Assembly (NCBI GenBank): GCA_937873375.1
Contig: CALMWK010000021.1
Location: 1-40,345 of the forward strand
From: Candidatus Bathyarchaeota archaeon
GTDB taxonomy: Archaea; Thermoproteota; Bathyarchaeia; Bathyarchaeales; Bathycorpusculaceae
Direction of reading: 5' to 3'
Length of the DNA stretch: 40,345 nucleotides
The notes below the pieces were generated by a model that was given only the letters and a program-made list of their open reading frames with translations, searched no databases and was not told the origin of the DNA. Numbering within the stretch: the stretch's first letter is position 1; the number at the start of each line of letters is the position of its first letter. Shown piece after piece: positions 39,205 through 40,345 of the stretch. Position numbers and translations under genes: made by a program.

Positions 39205-40345
39205 AGGCCCGAACATGCCAACGCTGTCTGGAGAATGGCTCGGCTTGAGAGCTGACGAAGGGCGCGGCAAGCGGCGATACAGCCACGGGTAGGCGCATGC
39301 AGCCATCGAACCGTGGATACCTGAATGGGACTTCCCAGTAATGCTCCCTCACGGAGCGGGAACCCCCCGAACGGAAGCATCTTAGTAGGGGGAGGAAAAG
39401 AAACCAAAACGGGATTCCCTTAGTAGCAGCGAGCGAAATGGGAAAAGTCCAAACCGAATCCCACAAGGAAACTTGCGGGAGATGTAGAGTTAAGGGCCCA
39501 GCTACCTCTTCACTGGTCAAGCTGAAGTGGCCTGAAAAGGCCTGCCAAAGAGGGTGACAGCCCCCTAAGCACAAACCAGAAAGAGTTGAGCAGGAGTCCC
39601 AGACTACCATTCCATGGTTTTGGAGTGGAAAATCGGAAGTCACCAACTTCCAAGACTAAATACGCCTCAAGACCGATAGCGCACTAGTACGGTGACGGAA
39701 AACTGAAAAGTACCCCGGAATGGGGGTGAAAAGTGCCTGAAACCAGACAGTTACAGACGTGTGCAGCCCAGAAGGGCAGATACCTCCAAAAGGAAACCGC
39801 TGTGAAGCGGCAGTACAAAGGAGGAGTACCAGGGTTGCACGTTCCGTCTAGAAACACGGGCCGGGGAGTTTATGGCTGTGGCAAGCCTAAGGGTTCAAAA
39901 CCCGTAAGCATAGGGAAACCAACAAGCGCGCAACTCCGCAAGGAGCCAGGCGCAGGGTCTGAAAGGGCCCGTAGTCACGGCTATACATACTAGAAACCAG
40001 ACGATCTATCCCTGGGCAGAGCGAAGTTAGGCGAAAGCCTAATGGAGGCTCGTAGGGGTTCTGACGTGCAATTCGTTCCTCAGACCTGGGGATAGGGGCT
40101 AAAGACCAATCTAGTCTGGTGATAGCTAGTTCCATCCGAAGTAGATCTCAGTCTAGTCCCGAGCGAGGTGGCTAGTGGGGTAGAGCACTGATTGGAAAAC
40201 AAGGAGCCGAAAGGTTCCACTTTTCTTTCAAACTTCGAATCCACTCGCGCCGTAGACCTTGGGAAACGGGTTAATGGGGGTAAGCTCCATGACCGAGAGG
40301 GGGACAACCCAGACTGAGGTTAAGGTCCCCAAGTGCTGGCTAAAT
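39205..40345 (+). rRNA. 23S rRNA gene, 5' part, cut by the window end
   Basis: The conserved 5' block 'ATGGCTCGGCTTGAGAGCTG' is at 39234-39253, followed by ACGAAGGGCGCGGCAAGC. Later domain I-II blocks are ATCTTAGTA with GGGGGAGGAAAAGAAA, GTAGCAGCGAGCGAAA, 'AAAGTACCCCGGAATGGGGG', TGATAGCTAGTTCC and GAGGTTAAGGTCCCCAAGTG at the end. The exact 5' end is approximate. No intron interruption is obvious in this part. No 16S gene lies upstream. Confidence 0.9.

Noticed and set aside
39003-40307. Several open frames on both strands over the rRNA gene
   Set aside because: The sequence is conserved 23S rRNA, so these frames are chance.

Overview
The window reads as a chromosomal segment of an archaeon, most likely a Thermoproteota (TACK) lineage such as Bathyarchaeia. 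The archaeal markers are aIF1A, ribosomal proteins eL14 and eL33, Cbf5, the diphthamide enzyme Dph6, a short archaeal-type PurA, a Bat-type HTH regulator, TATA-box promoters, and a class II tRNA-Ser with a canonical bulge-helix-bulge (BHB) intron. The exact lineage is inference; the partial 23S rRNA at the right end would settle it. No virus, transposon or CRISPR array was seen.

Layout. 0.4-4.3 kb: small basic or zinc-binding proteins, a minus-strand run (UbiA-type prenyltransferase, flavodoxin, VOC protein) and a divergent second UbiA gene. 4.5-8.7 kb: OB-fold protein, a zinc-ribbon gene with an apparent frameshift followed by an HExxH protein, aIF1A with a LysW-like zinc protein behind it, an Mrr-like nuclease-fold protein, and eL33. 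8.7-12.6 kb: arsenic island (arsR-acr3; ferredoxin-arsC-small ORF) around a surface beta-propeller protein; both ars units carry the same TATA palindrome. 12.6-19.5 kb: HtrA-like protease, PurA, small Cys proteins, a DUF420-like membrane protein, a phosphodiesterase, an Lrp/AsnC regulator and an M20 peptidase. 19.8-21.8 kb: eL14, cbf5 and a methyltransferase. 21.8-27.3 kb: creatininase-family enzyme, tRNA-Ser(GGA), a small nuclease-fold protein, a methyltransferase, a Dph6/amidotransferase pair, a second DUF420-like protein and a secreted PepSY-like protein. 27.3-34.3 kb: glyA-serA, a Bat regulator, a maleate isomerase-family protein, hybrid cluster protein and an EamA exporter. 34.3-37.9 kb: polar amino acid ABC transporter and an iron-sulfur flavoprotein. 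38-40.3 kb: a Cys-rich small protein, a strongly A/C-skewed spacer, and the 5' part of a 23S rRNA gene with no 16S gene beside it.

The strongest observation is that cbf5 is interrupted by a 27-nt BHB intron at 20378-20404. Read without splicing the gene ends after 78 codons. Splicing at the canonical bulge positions restores a 335-aa Cbf5 and rebuilds the catalytic Asp codon across the junction. The tRNA-Ser intron is also 27 nt with the same geometry, so both are expected substrates of one splicing endonuclease. Other points worth a second look are the frameshifted zinc-ribbon gene (5805-6070), the ATGA-coupled Dph6/glutamine amidotransferase pair, the 38-bp out-of-frame direct repeat at the start of the second DUF420 gene, the shared ars promoter palindrome and the apparently unlinked 23S gene.
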